Notes: generated by a model from the letters alone, not told the origin. Shown: positions 27,792 through 37,913, counted from the first letter of the stretch. The stretch: DNA of 64,000 nt from Flavobacterium pectinovorum (GCF_006438875.1 NZ_RCZH01000018.1:1-64000), one strand, 5' to 3'. Made by a program: numbers and translations.

Positions 27792-28844
27792 TTAATTTTT
27801 CATCTTGCTTATTTTCATGTAATCCAGAATTTTCAGTTGGCTGCCTTTTTTCTCTATTAATCCTTCATTTCTAAACTCGGTTAAGGTCCTGCTCACGGTT
27901 TCGGAAGCAGTTCCTGACATCGCCGCCAGATTATCCCTCGTTACATTGATACTATCCCCTTTTGCGGCTTCTTCCTGACGAAAGAGTCTGAGCAGGGATT
28001 CTGCAATACGCTTTCTGACCGACTGATAGGCCAATTGCAGCAAATGTGTGTCTTTGTTCCTGATTTCATTCGAGAGGATTTTAATAAATTTTTCCGCTAC
28101 ATCAGGATATAATTTGAGTAATTCTTCGAGCTGTTCTTTTGGAAAAAAACAGACCTGACTGTCTTCCAGTGCTGTTGCAGTATCGGTATAAGTTTCATCA
28201 GAGAGAATTGTACTTACCCCTAAAAAATCATTGGCATGATACATACCGGTCATCAGTTCACGCCCGTCTTCAGACATCTTGACCGTTTTGATCTTACCTG
28301 AGATTACCAAATAAAGACCAATAGCGCGATCCCCTTCATAGTGAATAATCTGGTTTTTCTTAAAGGGCCTGTAAATATGCTCGTCTATCATCTTTTTCAA
28401 CTCAGAAAGACCTTCCCTGTCCCCTACTAAACTCCCAAGCTGTCCCAGGGACTGACTGTAAAAATCCCTTTCTGAATTCTTTTTGTTGAGCCTGCTTTCA
28501 ATGGCGTGTAAAAGTTCCATATCATCAAAAGGCTTGGTCAGGTAATCGTCCGCTCCCATCTCCATGGCTTTACGCAGATCCGGCCTTTCGGATTTTGCAG
28601 TGATAAAAATAAAGGGAATGGTACTTGTTTTTGGATTTTTATTAAGCATATACAATACACCGTAACCGTCCAGCTCGGGCATCATAATATCACATAAAAT
28701 AATATCGGGCAGGTTGATAACAGCAGATTCAACGCCTACTTTACCATTATTGGCCTGATAAACGGTATAACCTGCCAAAGTAAGGATTTCAGAAATGTTT
28801 TCCCTAATGTCATTATGGTCTTCAATAATTAGTACTTTGCTCAT
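27792..28844 (-). CDS. Response regulator fused to a Crp/Fnr-type activator
   Basis: 350 residues. A receiver domain (1-125) has EDH near 8-10, phospho-acceptor D52 in LCDIMMPELDG, T in FITAKSE and K in LTKPFDD. A Crp-like beta roll (150-260, EGDRAIGLYLVISGKIK) and a winged HTH (285-345) follow. The recognition helix GTASETVSRTL carries the E..SR triad of FNR/FixK, so TTGAT-type boxes are the likely targets. It overlaps the FixL-like kinase by 4 bp, so the two form a cognate pair. This fuses the roles of FixJ and FixK in one protein. Confidence 0.93.
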   Translation of the reverse strand: MSKVLIIEDHNDIRENISEILTLAGYTVYQANNGKVGVESAVINLPDIILCDIMMPELDGYGVLYMLNKNPKTSTIPFIFITAKSERPDLRKAMEMGADDYLTKPFDDMELLHAIESRLNKKNSERDFYSQSLGQLGSLVGDREGLSELKKMIDEHIYRPFKKNQIIHYEGDRAIGLYLVISGKIKTVKMSEDGRELMTGMYHANDFLGVSTILSDETYTDTATALEDSQVCFFPKEQLEELLKLYPDVAEKFIKILSNEIRNKDTHLLQLAYQSVRKRIAESLLRLFRQEEAAKGDSINVTRDNLAAMSGTASETVSRTLTEFRNEGLIEKKGSQLKILDYMKISKMKN

Positions 28845-30043
28845 GATATGGGAAATGTTAGGGTGAATAATGTTCCTTCTTGTTCATTGCTTTTAAAATC
28901 TGCTGTTCCCTTCATAAGTGAAACGTAACGGCTCACTATATTCAGACCAAGCCCGGTCCCGGGGATACTGCCGGTGTTGTGTGCCCTGAAAAAAGCCTGA
29001 AACAAATGTTTTTGTTCTTCCAAAGGAATACCAATTCCATCATCGTGAACTGAAATAATATAATCTGCATCATTAATTTCTGTTGTAAAATCAATACAGC
29101 AGCTGTCTCCGGAATACTTTATGGCATTACCAATTAAATTAATGGCACAATTCTTTAACAAATTAGCATCGAGGTATATCATCGTTGGCACGCCAATATG
29201 TTTGAAGACGATATTTTGGCTGGGTTTGGCCAAAAGCTGCATTTCTTCAGTTATTTCTTCACCGAATTTAACCAGGTCAAAACAAGTGAATTCAGGCTTC
29301 ATCTTGCCTATTTCCAATTTTTCAACATACAGAAAGTCATTGAGTATCGCCGTTAGACTCTTTACCGAATTTTTAATCTTGGCAATATGTTTACCGATAG
29401 GTTCACTTTCAAAAGGTATAGCGTATTTTTCAATGAGTGAGGCTGATAATTGCACGGTACTGAGCGGCGTGCGAAATTCATGGGAAGCCATCGATAAAAA
29501 CCGGTTTTTTAATTTACTGAGCTCTTTTTCCTTTTCCAGGGAAATACTCACTTTTTCTTTTGCTTTTTCTAAAGCAAAAATAGTATCGTTGAGCGATTTT
29601 GTCCGCTCCTCGACAAGTTCTTCCAGATGAGATGCATAATCCTTATACTTTTCCTCATCTATTTTCTGCTTGGACAGATCATGAATAAAACCGGCATAAA
29701 TAGTCCTGCCTGAATATTTTACCTCACTAACCCCAAGTTTCATTGGAAACAGATCACCGCCTTTACGCATTCCTATCAGGTCACGACCTACACCAATTAT
29801 ACTGGCTTTTCTTGTTATTTTGTACTTACTCAAATAGTTATTATGCCTTTCCCTATCCGGTGATGGCATAAGCATGGAAATGTTTTTACCTATAACTTCC
29901 TCTTGCTGATAACCAAAAAGTATACAGCCTGCCGGATTAATAGTTTCGATAGTACCAATATCGTCTATGGTAATGATGCCATCCAAAGCATTTTGTACAA
30001 GAGCGTATAACAGTGCGGCATTGTCCATCATCAAATCGATCAA
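28841..30043 (-). CDS. FixL-like PAS histidine kinase (probable heme oxygen sensor)
   Basis: 400 residues, soluble. The PAS domain (10-125) reads ISMLMPSPDRERHNNYLSKY and IIGVGRDLIG. In rhizobial FixL the heme ligand His and the oxygen-stabilising Arg are 20 residues apart in the same motifs; here H67 and R87 keep that spacing. A coiled coil (130-175) leads to HisKA with H188 in SMASHEFRTPLS, then HATPase with N-box NLIGNAIKY, DDGIGI and GTGLGLNI. Low oxygen would release inhibition and allow phosphorylation of the neighbouring receiver-Crp protein. Heme binding is inferred from sequence. Confidence 0.9.
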   Translation of the reverse strand: MIDLMMDNAALLYALVQNALDGIITIDDIGTIETINPAGCILFGYQQEEVIGKNISMLMPSPDRERHNNYLSKYKITRKASIIGVGRDLIGMRKGGDLFPMKLGVSEVKYSGRTIYAGFIHDLSKQKIDEEKYKDYASHLEELVEERTKSLNDTIFALEKAKEKVSISLEKEKELSKLKNRFLSMASHEFRTPLSTVQLSASLIEKYAIPFESEPIGKHIAKIKNSVKSLTAILNDFLYVEKLEIGKMKPEFTCFDLVKFGEEITEEMQLLAKPSQNIVFKHIGVPTMIYLDANLLKNCAINLIGNAIKYSGDSCCIDFTTEINDADYIISVHDDGIGIPLEEQKHLFQAFFRAHNTGSIPGTGLGLNIVSRYVSLMKGTADFKSNEQEGTLFTLTFPIS

Positions 30044-30313
30044 ATTATGATGATCCTTATAAAGGTCGGCTATTTAAAAATGGGAAGTTACATTCTGCCT
30101 GAATTTCACAGTATAATTAACACATTACCAATCATTTAACAACAAAAAACACTATTAAGCCGATTTTGACTGCTTTATATACTATTCAAGGAATTTAAAT
30201 TACCCCTACTCAATGGCAGTCGCAAAATGATATACATCATTCTTTATACTATTTTGGCTCATTTCGGCTTAAGTCATTATATCGCTTCTTTGCTATGAAA
30301 ACCTAAAACAAAT

Positions 30314-30715
30314 TTGATGCAATACAACTCAAGACAACTATGCATGCTGCTTATTAAAGAGGAATCTAAAACAACAGATGCATTTCAGACCGCTTTGAGC
30401 AATTTAGAATCTAAACATTCTATGACCGTATTCAAAGATAGCAAGTTATGTATGGAACAATTAAAAGAAGGATCGAGTCTGGCTACGCCAATGGTATTTT
30501 TTAATTTAAATGATGACGGATACAAATCTTTAAGCGAAATAGTATCAATCAGAAATGATAAACAAAATAAGAATCTTTCCATTGTGGTATACGATCCTAA
30601 AGCAGCACTATGTGATGAAGATACCTTCATAGCAGGCGCCAATATCTATATTAAAAAATCAGGCGATGCTACAACGCTCAAAAAAGTGCTAAAAAAAGTA
30701 ATTAATATGGACTAG
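30314..30715 (+). CDS. Degenerate receiver-like protein, 133 aa
   Basis: The secondary-structure pattern is that of a receiver domain: CMLLIKEES for the first strand, TPMVFFNLNDDG where the phospho-acceptor should be, SIVVYDPKA at the Thr strand and ANIYIKKSGD at the Lys strand. The acidic pair is replaced by KEE and the acceptor Asp by Asn, while Lys remains. It is therefore probably a pseudo-receiver that signals without phosphorylation. It is divergent from the FixL-like kinase gene (270 bp apart) and may belong to the same regulon; that is inference. Confidence 0.7.
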   Translation: MMQYNSRQLCMLLIKEESKTTDAFQTALSNLESKHSMTVFKDSKLCMEQLKEGSSLATPMVFFNLNDDGYKSLSEIVSIRNDKQNKNLSIVVYDPKAALCDEDTFIAGANIYIKKSGDATTLKKVLKKVINMD

Positions 30716-30917
30716 CATTGCGAGTCAGGTAAATTTAATAGGGAGACCTTTTTCGTATCAGTTTAATTGCAGTTTATTTTTTATTATAAAAGTGCCCTAC
30801 ATCATTTTTATTGCTGATGCCTGTCATTTCCAGTTCCTTGCTTCCGCCTCAACTTTGTACCAGTAAAAAAGAATACAATTTAAGCTTTCAGGTGAATTTA
30901 AACTTAAAGGAACAATA

Positions 30918-31605
30918 ATGAAATTTTACAAAGAGATGTTCTAGATGCCATAAAATGGGAACCCCACTTAAATGCAGCCCAAATTGAAGTCACTGCAAAT
31001 AATGGCATCATTACTTTAAAAGGTATTGTTGATTTACCTGCAAAAAAAATAAAAGCCAAAAATACGGCAAAACAGGTTCCCGGGGTTTTGGAAGTTTTGG
31101 AAAACATTCAGGTAAAAATCAGTAGCCGGGAACAAAAAAATGACTTTGATATCGCCCAGGCAGTCCTAAATACTTTTAGATGGAACTGGAACACATTAAA
31201 CGACAGTATAGAGGTAAGGTAGAAAATGGACACGTAACCCTTAGCGGAGAATTAGAATGGCATTACCAGAAAGAGGCTGCCATAAAAGCTGTAACCAATT
31301 TAATTGGAGTAAAAGGAGTGGACAATAATATTGTTATTGATTCAAGACTTAGTCCCCCTATAAATAAAGAAATTATCCAACGGGCGCTAAAAAACCATGT
31401 CGAAATTGATACGGTAAGCATTACAGTAGAAGTTTCCAGAAATGAGGTAACTCTTGAAGGCGCAGTGGATTCCCGATATCAAAAAGAACTGGCTGAAAAA
31501 ATCACATGGAAAGCTCCCGGAGTGCGAGATATAAAAAACAATCTCAAAGTAATTCAAGAACATGCAGAGAAAACACTGGATGTTTTTTATAAAATGACTC
31601 ATTAA
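30918..31605 (+). pseudogene. Triple-BON-domain protein, frameshifted
   Basis: Three BON domains can be read: LQRDVLDAIKWEPHL to VLENIQVKI, then AVLNTFRWNWNTL to NNIVIDSRL, then ALKNHVEIDTVSI to IKNNLKVI. The ATG at 30918 is out of frame by one base with the first domain (ATGAAATTTTAC would need one more A). A second missing base near 31214 breaks SIEV from KVENGHVTL. Only the part from 31180 (141 aa) is a free-standing ORF. BON proteins such as OsmY are periplasmic and protect membranes; no signal peptide is seen here. Two frameshifts indicate decay or sequence error. Confidence 0.72.
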
Positions 31606-31615
31606 AACTATCAAT

Positions 31616-32156
31616 ATGAAAAACACAAATACGTTAGTCGCCTTTTATGCTACCTGCTATTAAAAAGCTCGAAAAAAGCGGTTACGATATGAAAAAGCTA
31701 TCAATCATAGGAACAGACTACCATAGTGATGAAACTGTAACAGGTTACTACACGGTGGGAGATCGCATGAAAAAATGGGGAAGTTTTGGAGCCTATTGGG
31801 GAGGCTTCTGGGGTTTACTATTTGGATCTGCTTTCTTTTTTATTCCCAGACTTGGACCGCTGCTTGTTGCCGGGCCGCTTGTTTCACCTATTATTGGGGC
31901 GCTCGAAGGTGCAACCTTACTGGGTGGTACCAGTGTTATTGCAGCTGCCTTAGTTAGTTTGGGCATTCCAAACGATGAAGTGCTAAAATATGAAACAGAA
32001 ATTAAAGCGGGCAAATTTATGCTCTTGGCACACGGAAACAAAATCAGCATTGAAAATACCCGAAAAATGCTGGGGCTTCATATCCCTAAAGAAAACGGTA
32101 TGAAAGAAGAACACTTTCTTTCTGTTGAGCAGATTGAAGCCGCTGCAGTGCAATAA
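31616..32156 (+). pseudogene. YflT/DUF1269-like stress membrane protein, N-terminus broken
   Basis: An ATG at 31616 starts MKNTNTLVAFYAT, typical of the general-stress YflT-like proteins, but stops after 15 codons. The body (IKKLEKSGYDMKKLSIIG, DETVTGYYTVGDRMKKWG, then Gly-rich membrane hairpin GGFWGLLFGSAFFFIP) is in another frame starting at 31647. A small deletion, plus a frameshift, has removed the EAEAA-type linker. The 169-aa downstream ORF may still be made from its own ATG. It lies in a stress cluster with BON genes. Confidence 0.7.
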
Positions 32157-32190
32157 GTAAGAAAACATTAAAACTTATACCTTAAAAAAA

Positions 32191-32589
32191 ATGAAAACTA
32201 TAAATCAATTAGGCATTTACTTAGATCATGCCTCCGCCAATTTAATCGATTTTACAGGTAATGATAAAGAGCCTCAAACTATAGTCTCTGAATTTGATAT
32301 TCAGGACAAACATGAAACCCTACAAAGAAGCGAAAGTGAAATGCACCATAAAGAACAGGATAAACAAAGGGCATACTTTAAGAAAATTGCGACTCTCGCC
32401 ATTGGCTATAATGAACTCGTCTTATTTGGTCCCACTACGGCAAAAACGGAATTACTGCACTTTTTGCAAAAAGACAACAGTTTTGGAAAAATTAAAATAG
32501 AAGCCGAAAATACCGCTAAAATGAACCTTCAGGAGCAAGAGGTTTTTGTTCGCGAACATTTTAAAAAGTTTGACTCTAAAAATAGTTGA
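32191..32589 (+). CDS. Small conserved stress-region protein, 132 aa
   Basis: The protein begins INQLGIYLDHASANLIDF and has LVLFGPTTAKTELLHFL at the centre and EQEVFVREHFKKF at the end. The layout is reminiscent of the last domain of bacterial archaeo-eukaryotic release-factor-like (baeRF) proteins, which share the LGIYLD...GP...K.EL pattern. Function is not established. It follows the YflT-like gene by 34 bp on the same strand, so co-expression is likely. Confidence 0.65.
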   Translation: MKTINQLGIYLDHASANLIDFTGNDKEPQTIVSEFDIQDKHETLQRSESEMHHKEQDKQRAYFKKIATLAIGYNELVLFGPTTAKTELLHFLQKDNSFGKIKIEAENTAKMNLQEQEVFVREHFKKFDSKNS

Positions 32590-32636
32590 GATGGAAAATA
32601 TACTTTTTAAAATAAACTGCTATCAGCCACAAATCT

Positions 32637-35600
32637 CTAAATTGGCAATATGATATGAAATTCTGCGCCAATATTTTCTTCGGCTTTAGAAAAAATAATT
32701 CCCTTATGATTTTCTACAATTTTTTTTCCAATTGATAATCCAATACCTGTACCGATATAGATTTCATTATTGTGAAGCCTTTGAAAAATAGTGAAAATTT
32801 TATTTTCATATTCCTGATTAAATCCTATTCCATTATCTTTAACTATGATCTCACAATATGCTAAACCTGGATCCAGATCCGGATGTGTTTTAACTTGTTT
32901 TAAAGTCAGTTTTTTGGAGCTTATCTCTATTTTAGAAATTGAATTGTCTTTTTTATAAAACTTAATAGCGTTACTGATTAAATTATAAAAAAGCTGATTC
33001 ATTTGCAGCGAAATTGCATTTATAACCGGCAAATGCCCCACTTTTATTTTAAAATTGCGTTCCTGAATCAGCAGCTCAAAATCAATTAAAATATTGTCGA
33101 TAACCATATTCAAATCAGTCGCTGCAAATTGCCTGTCGGGATTATCAAGGTATGAATAAGCCAGTAAATCTTTAATAAGCGTATTCATCCTTATGGATGA
33201 TTTACTGATTTTTTCAAGCAGCAAATGAGCCGGATCAGAAATTTTTTCCTCCATTTGCAAAAGCCTGCTGATAAACATCAGGATTTTACGCAGCGGTTCC
33301 TGAAGATCGTGGCTGGCCACATATGCGTATTCCTGTAATTGATCATTGGCAGTGCGCAGATTTTTGACAGAGTTTTCTAATTCTTTGTTGGATGTGAGCA
33401 GGTCTACTGTACGCTGCTGAACTTTAACCTCTAAACCATCAGACATTGCCTGTAATTTCTTTTCAATATTCCTGCGTTCGGTAATATCTTCAATAGCCAG
33501 CAGAATTAATTGTTTTTTACTAGTTTCGTACGTGACTTGTCTGGCATTTAATAGTAGGATACTTTCGCCATAAGGCAAAAGATTTACTGATATCTCATAA
33601 TCGTCAAGCTGCGTTTTTTGCTGAAGTATTTTTTCAAGCATTGCACGCATTTGAATATCTCCAAAAAGATGATTTTGGATTTCATATATCAGCCTGTCTG
33701 CGGCTTCTTCTTTGGTAATATTATATTTTTTAGAAAATGCCCTGTTAATGTTTTTTATTCTAAGCTTGCTATCCAAAACTACTATCGGTTCACGAAGCGT
33801 TGCAACTATTGCATCTGTATAATTTTTTGCAATATTAATTTCCTGCTGCTTGTTTAAAAGTTCCTGATTAATCTGCGATAGTTCTTCATTGCTGGATTGT
33901 AATTCTTCTTTAGAAGTTTCCAATTCTTCATTCAGGCTTTGCAATTCTTCGCTTCCACTTAATAATTCCTCATTGGCACTCTGCAGTTCTTCGTTAGAAG
34001 CTTCCTGTTCTTCACTAATCGCATTTACGTCATTGTGTATTTTTTCCAATTCTTTTTCAAGCTGTGCGATCCTTTTTAAATTAACATCATTGCGGATTTC
34101 CTCAGCCGTCATATTGTTTAAGGATACTTCTGGTTGGATAGTGTTGGTTTTATAAAACAATATTAGAAAATAGGGCTCGGATGTATCAGGAAGCGGCTGT
34201 ACTTCAATTGTAACTTCACTTATAACTTCTTTCTTTTTAACCTGTATTCCTTCTTTTATCACAAGAGATCCTGTTTCTTTAGATTTGTGCAAAGCATTAC
34301 GAAGTTCAAAAGCCAATCCTTCACGAACCATTTTCAGCAAATTAAAAGTGGGTTTGCCCTGTGAAAATTTAATAAAATCAGTAATATCTCCAATAATATG
34401 CAAAATATCCACCTGTTCATTTACTATGATACTCGCTGGTCTGTAATCAGATAGCAAAATTGATTCTGCACTTTTTATAAAATCTTCTTTGATAATTTCT
34501 TTTTTAGGAAGTTCTGATTTAAAACTTTTCAACTTGTCAGTCGCTCCCGATCCCCAGCGAGAATGTGCGGATCTTGCTGAAACCTCTTTTCTGGTGTATA
34601 TTTTTCCGGCTTTATCAAAAGGCTGAAAAAGTTCACCGGCTGGAATTGCAGTTTCAGATTTTCCTAAAAGTAAAAAACCGTTTTCTTTTAAGGCATAATG
34701 AAATGTACTCAAAGATTTTTTCTGTAAAAATGTATCCATGTAAATAAAAACATTCCTACAGGTAATCAAGTCCATTCTGACAAATGGAGGATCCGTGAGG
34801 AAATTATGAACGGCAAAAACGCATAAATCCCTAATTTGCCGATTAATAGTATAACCATTGGTACTGGATGTAAAATATTTGGAAAGGGTAGCTTCAGAAA
34901 CATTACGCATTTGAGATTTTCTGTAAAATCCAGCCCTTGCCTTTGCAATAGCAACTTCTGAAATATCTGAGGCAAAAATCTGGATTTCTTTTCCCTGAAG
35001 GTTTTCTCCCAAAAACTCATGAAGCGCAATCGCCAGAGTGTACGCTTCTTCACCGGTAGAACATCCTGCAATCCAGATCCGTATTGCATTTCCTTCCGGT
35101 ACCCTGGCCACTAATAAAGGGAAAACTTTTTCCTTCATCATCTGAAAAATTTTAACATCCCTGAAAAACTCCGTTACTGGTATAAGCAGATCATTAAATA
35201 AGTCTTCAGAGGCCAATTTATCACCTCTCAAAACTTTAAGGTAATCCCTAAGATTAATGATTTTATTTAATGCCATTCTTCTGGCAATACGTCGGCGTAT
35301 GGTAGTTTGTTTATAATAGGCAAAATCAACCCCGCTGTGATGATGTAGAATTTTAATAATTTCATGAAATACTGCTTCATCATTAAGCTCATTATCTTCG
35401 CCAGAAATCGCTTTTGCTTTACAAAGCTCAATTAATTTGGCCACTATTTTCACTGGTGATAATACGTAATCAACAACTCCGGCATTAATTGCATTTTGCG
35501 GCATTTCATTATAAGAGGCATCCATATCCTGGGCAAAAGTTATGCCTCCGTGTTCTTTGATCAATCCCAGGCCAATTGTTCCGTCAGATCCATTTCCGGA

Positions 35601-36008
35601 GAGCAATACGCCACAGGCCAGATTAAGGTGAACTTCGGCCAATGAATTAAAAAATATATCTATTGCCTGATTTTTTGTGTCCTTAATACGTGGACTCAGT
35701 TTGAGTACTCCATCAAAAGAAGTCAATATTTTATTTTCCGGAATAACATAAATAATATTGGGAGCCAAGTGAACATCATCTGTAATTTCAATAATTGGTA
35801 TTCTGGCCACACGAGAAAGCAGTTCTGTAAGTATACTGTCATGCAGTGGATGTAAATGCTGTACAATTACATAAGCCATCTGGGAGTCATCAGGAATAGT
35901 ATCAATAAACTGGGTAAAAGCTTCAAGCCCTCCTGCCGAAGCTCCAATGCCAACAATAGGAAAATCCTGGCGTGTAGCCTTAGGCAGAATGTTTTTTTTA
36001 TGGTACAT
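32637..36008 (-). CDS. CheB-CheR-PAS-histidine kinase fusion, copy 1
   Basis: 1,123 residues. The N-terminus (15-200) is a CheB methylesterase with S24 in GIGASAGG, H51 in VQHLHPLHDS and Asp in GNGSDGTIG. CheR follows (210-480), with the SAM loop IWIAGCSTGEEAYTLAIA. A long coiled coil of NEEL/SNEEL repeats (640-740) leads to a PAS domain, a second coiled coil and HisKA (VASHDLQEPLRKI), then HATPase (DNGIGF, GTGIGLSIGKK). Such fusions are thought to link adaptation-type chemistry with kinase output; no chemoreceptors are nearby. A response regulator is encoded just upstream but is broken. A second copy lies at 44693-48058. Confidence 0.95.
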   Translation of the reverse strand: MYHKKNILPKATRQDFPIVGIGASAGGLEAFTQFIDTIPDDSQMAYVIVQHLHPLHDSILTELLSRVARIPIIEITDDVHLAPNIIYVIPENKILTSFDGVLKLSPRIKDTKNQAIDIFFNSLAEVHLNLACGVLLSGNGSDGTIGLGLIKEHGGITFAQDMDASYNEMPQNAINAGVVDYVLSPVKIVAKLIELCKAKAISGEDNELNDEAVFHEIIKILHHHSGVDFAYYKQTTIRRRIARRMALNKIINLRDYLKVLRGDKLASEDLFNDLLIPVTEFFRDVKIFQMMKEKVFPLLVARVPEGNAIRIWIAGCSTGEEAYTLAIALHEFLGENLQGKEIQIFASDISEVAIAKARAGFYRKSQMRNVSEATLSKYFTSSTNGYTINRQIRDLCVFAVHNFLTDPPFVRMDLITCRNVFIYMDTFLQKKSLSTFHYALKENGFLLLGKSETAIPAGELFQPFDKAGKIYTRKEVSARSAHSRWGSGATDKLKSFKSELPKKEIIKEDFIKSAESILLSDYRPASIIVNEQVDILHIIGDITDFIKFSQGKPTFNLLKMVREGLAFELRNALHKSKETGSLVIKEGIQVKKKEVISEVTIEVQPLPDTSEPYFLILFYKTNTIQPEVSLNNMTAEEIRNDVNLKRIAQLEKELEKIHNDVNAISEEQEASNEELQSANEELLSGSEELQSLNEELETSKEELQSSNEELSQINQELLNKQQEINIAKNYTDAIVATLREPIVVLDSKLRIKNINRAFSKKYNITKEEAADRLIYEIQNHLFGDIQMRAMLEKILQQKTQLDDYEISVNLLPYGESILLLNARQVTYETSKKQLILLAIEDITERRNIEKKLQAMSDGLEVKVQQRTVDLLTSNKELENSVKNLRTANDQLQEYAYVASHDLQEPLRKILMFISRLLQMEEKISDPAHLLLEKISKSSIRMNTLIKDLLAYSYLDNPDRQFAATDLNMVIDNILIDFELLIQERNFKIKVGHLPVINAISLQMNQLFYNLISNAIKFYKKDNSISKIEISSKKLTLKQVKTHPDLDPGLAYCEIIVKDNGIGFNQEYENKIFTIFQRLHNNEIYIGTGIGLSIGKKIVENHKGIIFSKAEENIGAEFHIILPI

Positions 36009-36121
36009 GACTTGTAATTTAATTTTGTTGTAAAGAGGTTGTCCTCAAAGAATAGGAATTTGAGTAAAGAATTCTTTTCAAACCTAAAGGGCAATGATAA
36101 AGGATTCGAATTTCGAATGTT

Positions 36122-36523
36122 TCAACCTTCTTTCCAATCCATTTGGATAACCTTTTTCAAATCATTAAAATCAATAGGTTTAACGACATAGGCATTTGCA
36201 TCCAGTCTAAAAGTGTTTTTCACCCCATCTTCAGTGGCTGAAGTGGAATAAATAGCTATCACCAGAATATGCTTAAATAAAATATCTTCCCTAATTTGCT
36301 GCAATGTTTCAAAACCTGACATTACCGGCATATTAAGATCTAAAAAAATAATATCAGGGATAAAAAGAGTACTGTCATAAAGACGTTTTAATAATTCCAA
36401 TCCATTTTGACAAAATTCAACGGGAAAATTAAGGTGAATATCCTAAACTGCTTCATCAAAAAAATCCCTGTCATCCTGATCATCATCAGTGAGCAAAATA
36501 CGTATGTTCTCCTTATTATTCAT
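36122..36523 (-). pseudogene. Rcp-like response regulator with internal stop
   Basis: Starts MNNKENIRILLTDDDQDD at 36523 and runs 26 codons to a TAG at 36445-36443. It then continues in the same frame (DIHLNFPVEFCQNG, FLDLNMPVMSG, IYSTSATEDG, VKPIDF). It is the paralogue of the intact regulator at 48121, which reads across the same place with TTDIHLNF. The receiver lacks its first acidic strand in any downstream product. The partner kinase gene next to it is intact. Confidence 0.85.
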
Positions 36524-36664
36524 TAGTTATCTCTCATTTATTTCAAATGTACACTTTAATAAACGTTAACTGATTTATTATTGTTTAAAGTAAGCAGCAA
36601 ATGCCACATATCGTATTGCTTCGTCTCTCACCTACCGTAAATATAAATGCTTATTAATCAAACT

Positions 36665-37296
36665 CTACAAAAATTCATTTTCAACTTGCCAGACTCCAGC
36701 TGTATGCCAGGCTATCCTTTCTGCTTCTTCCTTATGAAAAAGAGAACTTACAATACCACTAAGGAATATCGTTTTGCCATCAACTCTAACTTTAATATTA
36801 TCAATATCCATAATCCAGCTGCGTTTTAGTGCTTTCTCCACAATCTCCTTCTCCAGCTGGTTTTTTATTTCAGCTTCAATCACTATTTTATCAATAACAC
36901 CTTTTACACCTCTCATATAACGGATAACATTATCTGCAGTCTTCCTTTGGAAATTCCAATGTAAAATTCCCTCAAGGGTTACCCATCCGTCTTCAACTGT
37001 AACTTTTAACCTGTGGTTGGGTACACCCCATTTTTCTTCTAATGCTTTAATAACTGAACTGGCAATATCTTTATCGTTTCTTATTGATGAAAAAAAAAGG
37101 TTTACCTTTATATCATCTATAGTAGCCTTGACCCCTGAGATATCCTTAACAATATGTTCAGCTTCCTTTTTTTGATTATAATTATCGACAGTTCCTGCCA
37201 GAGTAAAATCCCTTGCTGAACACTAACTTCTATTTTATTAGATTCTAAAATAGGTTCCTATTTTATAGCTTCCATAACTTCTTCACCTAAAAACAT
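36665..37296 (-). pseudogene. Second triple-BON protein, decayed
   Basis: From the ATG at 37296 the frame reads MFLGEEVMEAIK, then TAG where Trp is expected, then EPILESNKIEVSVQQG. One missing base after that shifts into DFTLAGTVDNYNQKKEAE. Two further BON units follow (GVPNHRLKVTVEDGWVTLEG and RSWIMDIDNIKVRVDG). It is paralogous to the gene at 30918. The last 83 codons form an isolated ORF. One nonsense codon and one frameshift mark it as a pseudogene. Confidence 0.75.
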
Positions 37297-37567
37297 CGTT
37301 ACTTTTTTTCATTAGTTTTTTTCATTATTATATTTCAACAGTAAGCATTGATATACTTGTCTTTGCAAATATAATAATCCCTATATCGATAGGTAAAATT
37401 GAAACATATTGATCCGAAAAAAAATGATTTCTATCAATCAAAAAAGTGATAAGAAACATTTAATACATTGAAGCGAGACCCAGATTAGCGTATTGTAATG
37501 ACTAAATTTAAATTAGGTTCTAAAGTCCCCTTTAGGAATCTACCTTTTTGAGGGAATTAAAGCTGTT

Positions 37568-37913
37568 TTACTTTTTATTTTTATACCCCCAAATTTCAAC
37601 ATGTGCCTTGTTATCCTGGCGATTAGGCAGCGTTTTATATACAAAAACAATTTTTACAATTTTGCGCTCACCTCCTGTTAAAGAGATTTTGTGGCTTTCG
37701 CCATTGGCTTGGATTGGGTTATTTACTGTTACACTTTGGTCAGTTCCGTCGGTAAAATGAAGTTTCAGGCTTATTATCTATTGGTGTTTCTTTTACCACA
37801 AATTTAAGTTCTGTAAATTTGTTCTCCCCTATTACTAAAATTTCATCTGTATCCTTTTTGAAATTAACTGTGGTCTCCCCAATCTTGTGCCAGCCCTCTT
37901 TAGTACTTGTCAT
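37568..37913 (-). pseudogene. DUF2541-like protein, frameshifted
   Basis: ATG at 37913 starts MTSTKEGWHKIGETTVNFKK, with DEILVIGENKFTELKFVVKE following. After TPIDxIS two bases are missing near 37770, and the frame resumes as LKLHFTDGTDQSVTVNNPI, SLTGGERKIVKIVFVYKTL and HVEIWGYKNKK. The two halves fit a single DUF2541-like protein of about 116 aa, a family of uncharacterised, usually exported or stress-related small proteins. The shift disables it if real. Confidence 0.65.

Noticed and set aside
30015-30056. FNR box (TTGAT-ATCAA) upstream of the FixL-like gene
   Set aside because: The sequence there has TTGAT as a direct, not inverted, repeat and lies over the start of the coding region.
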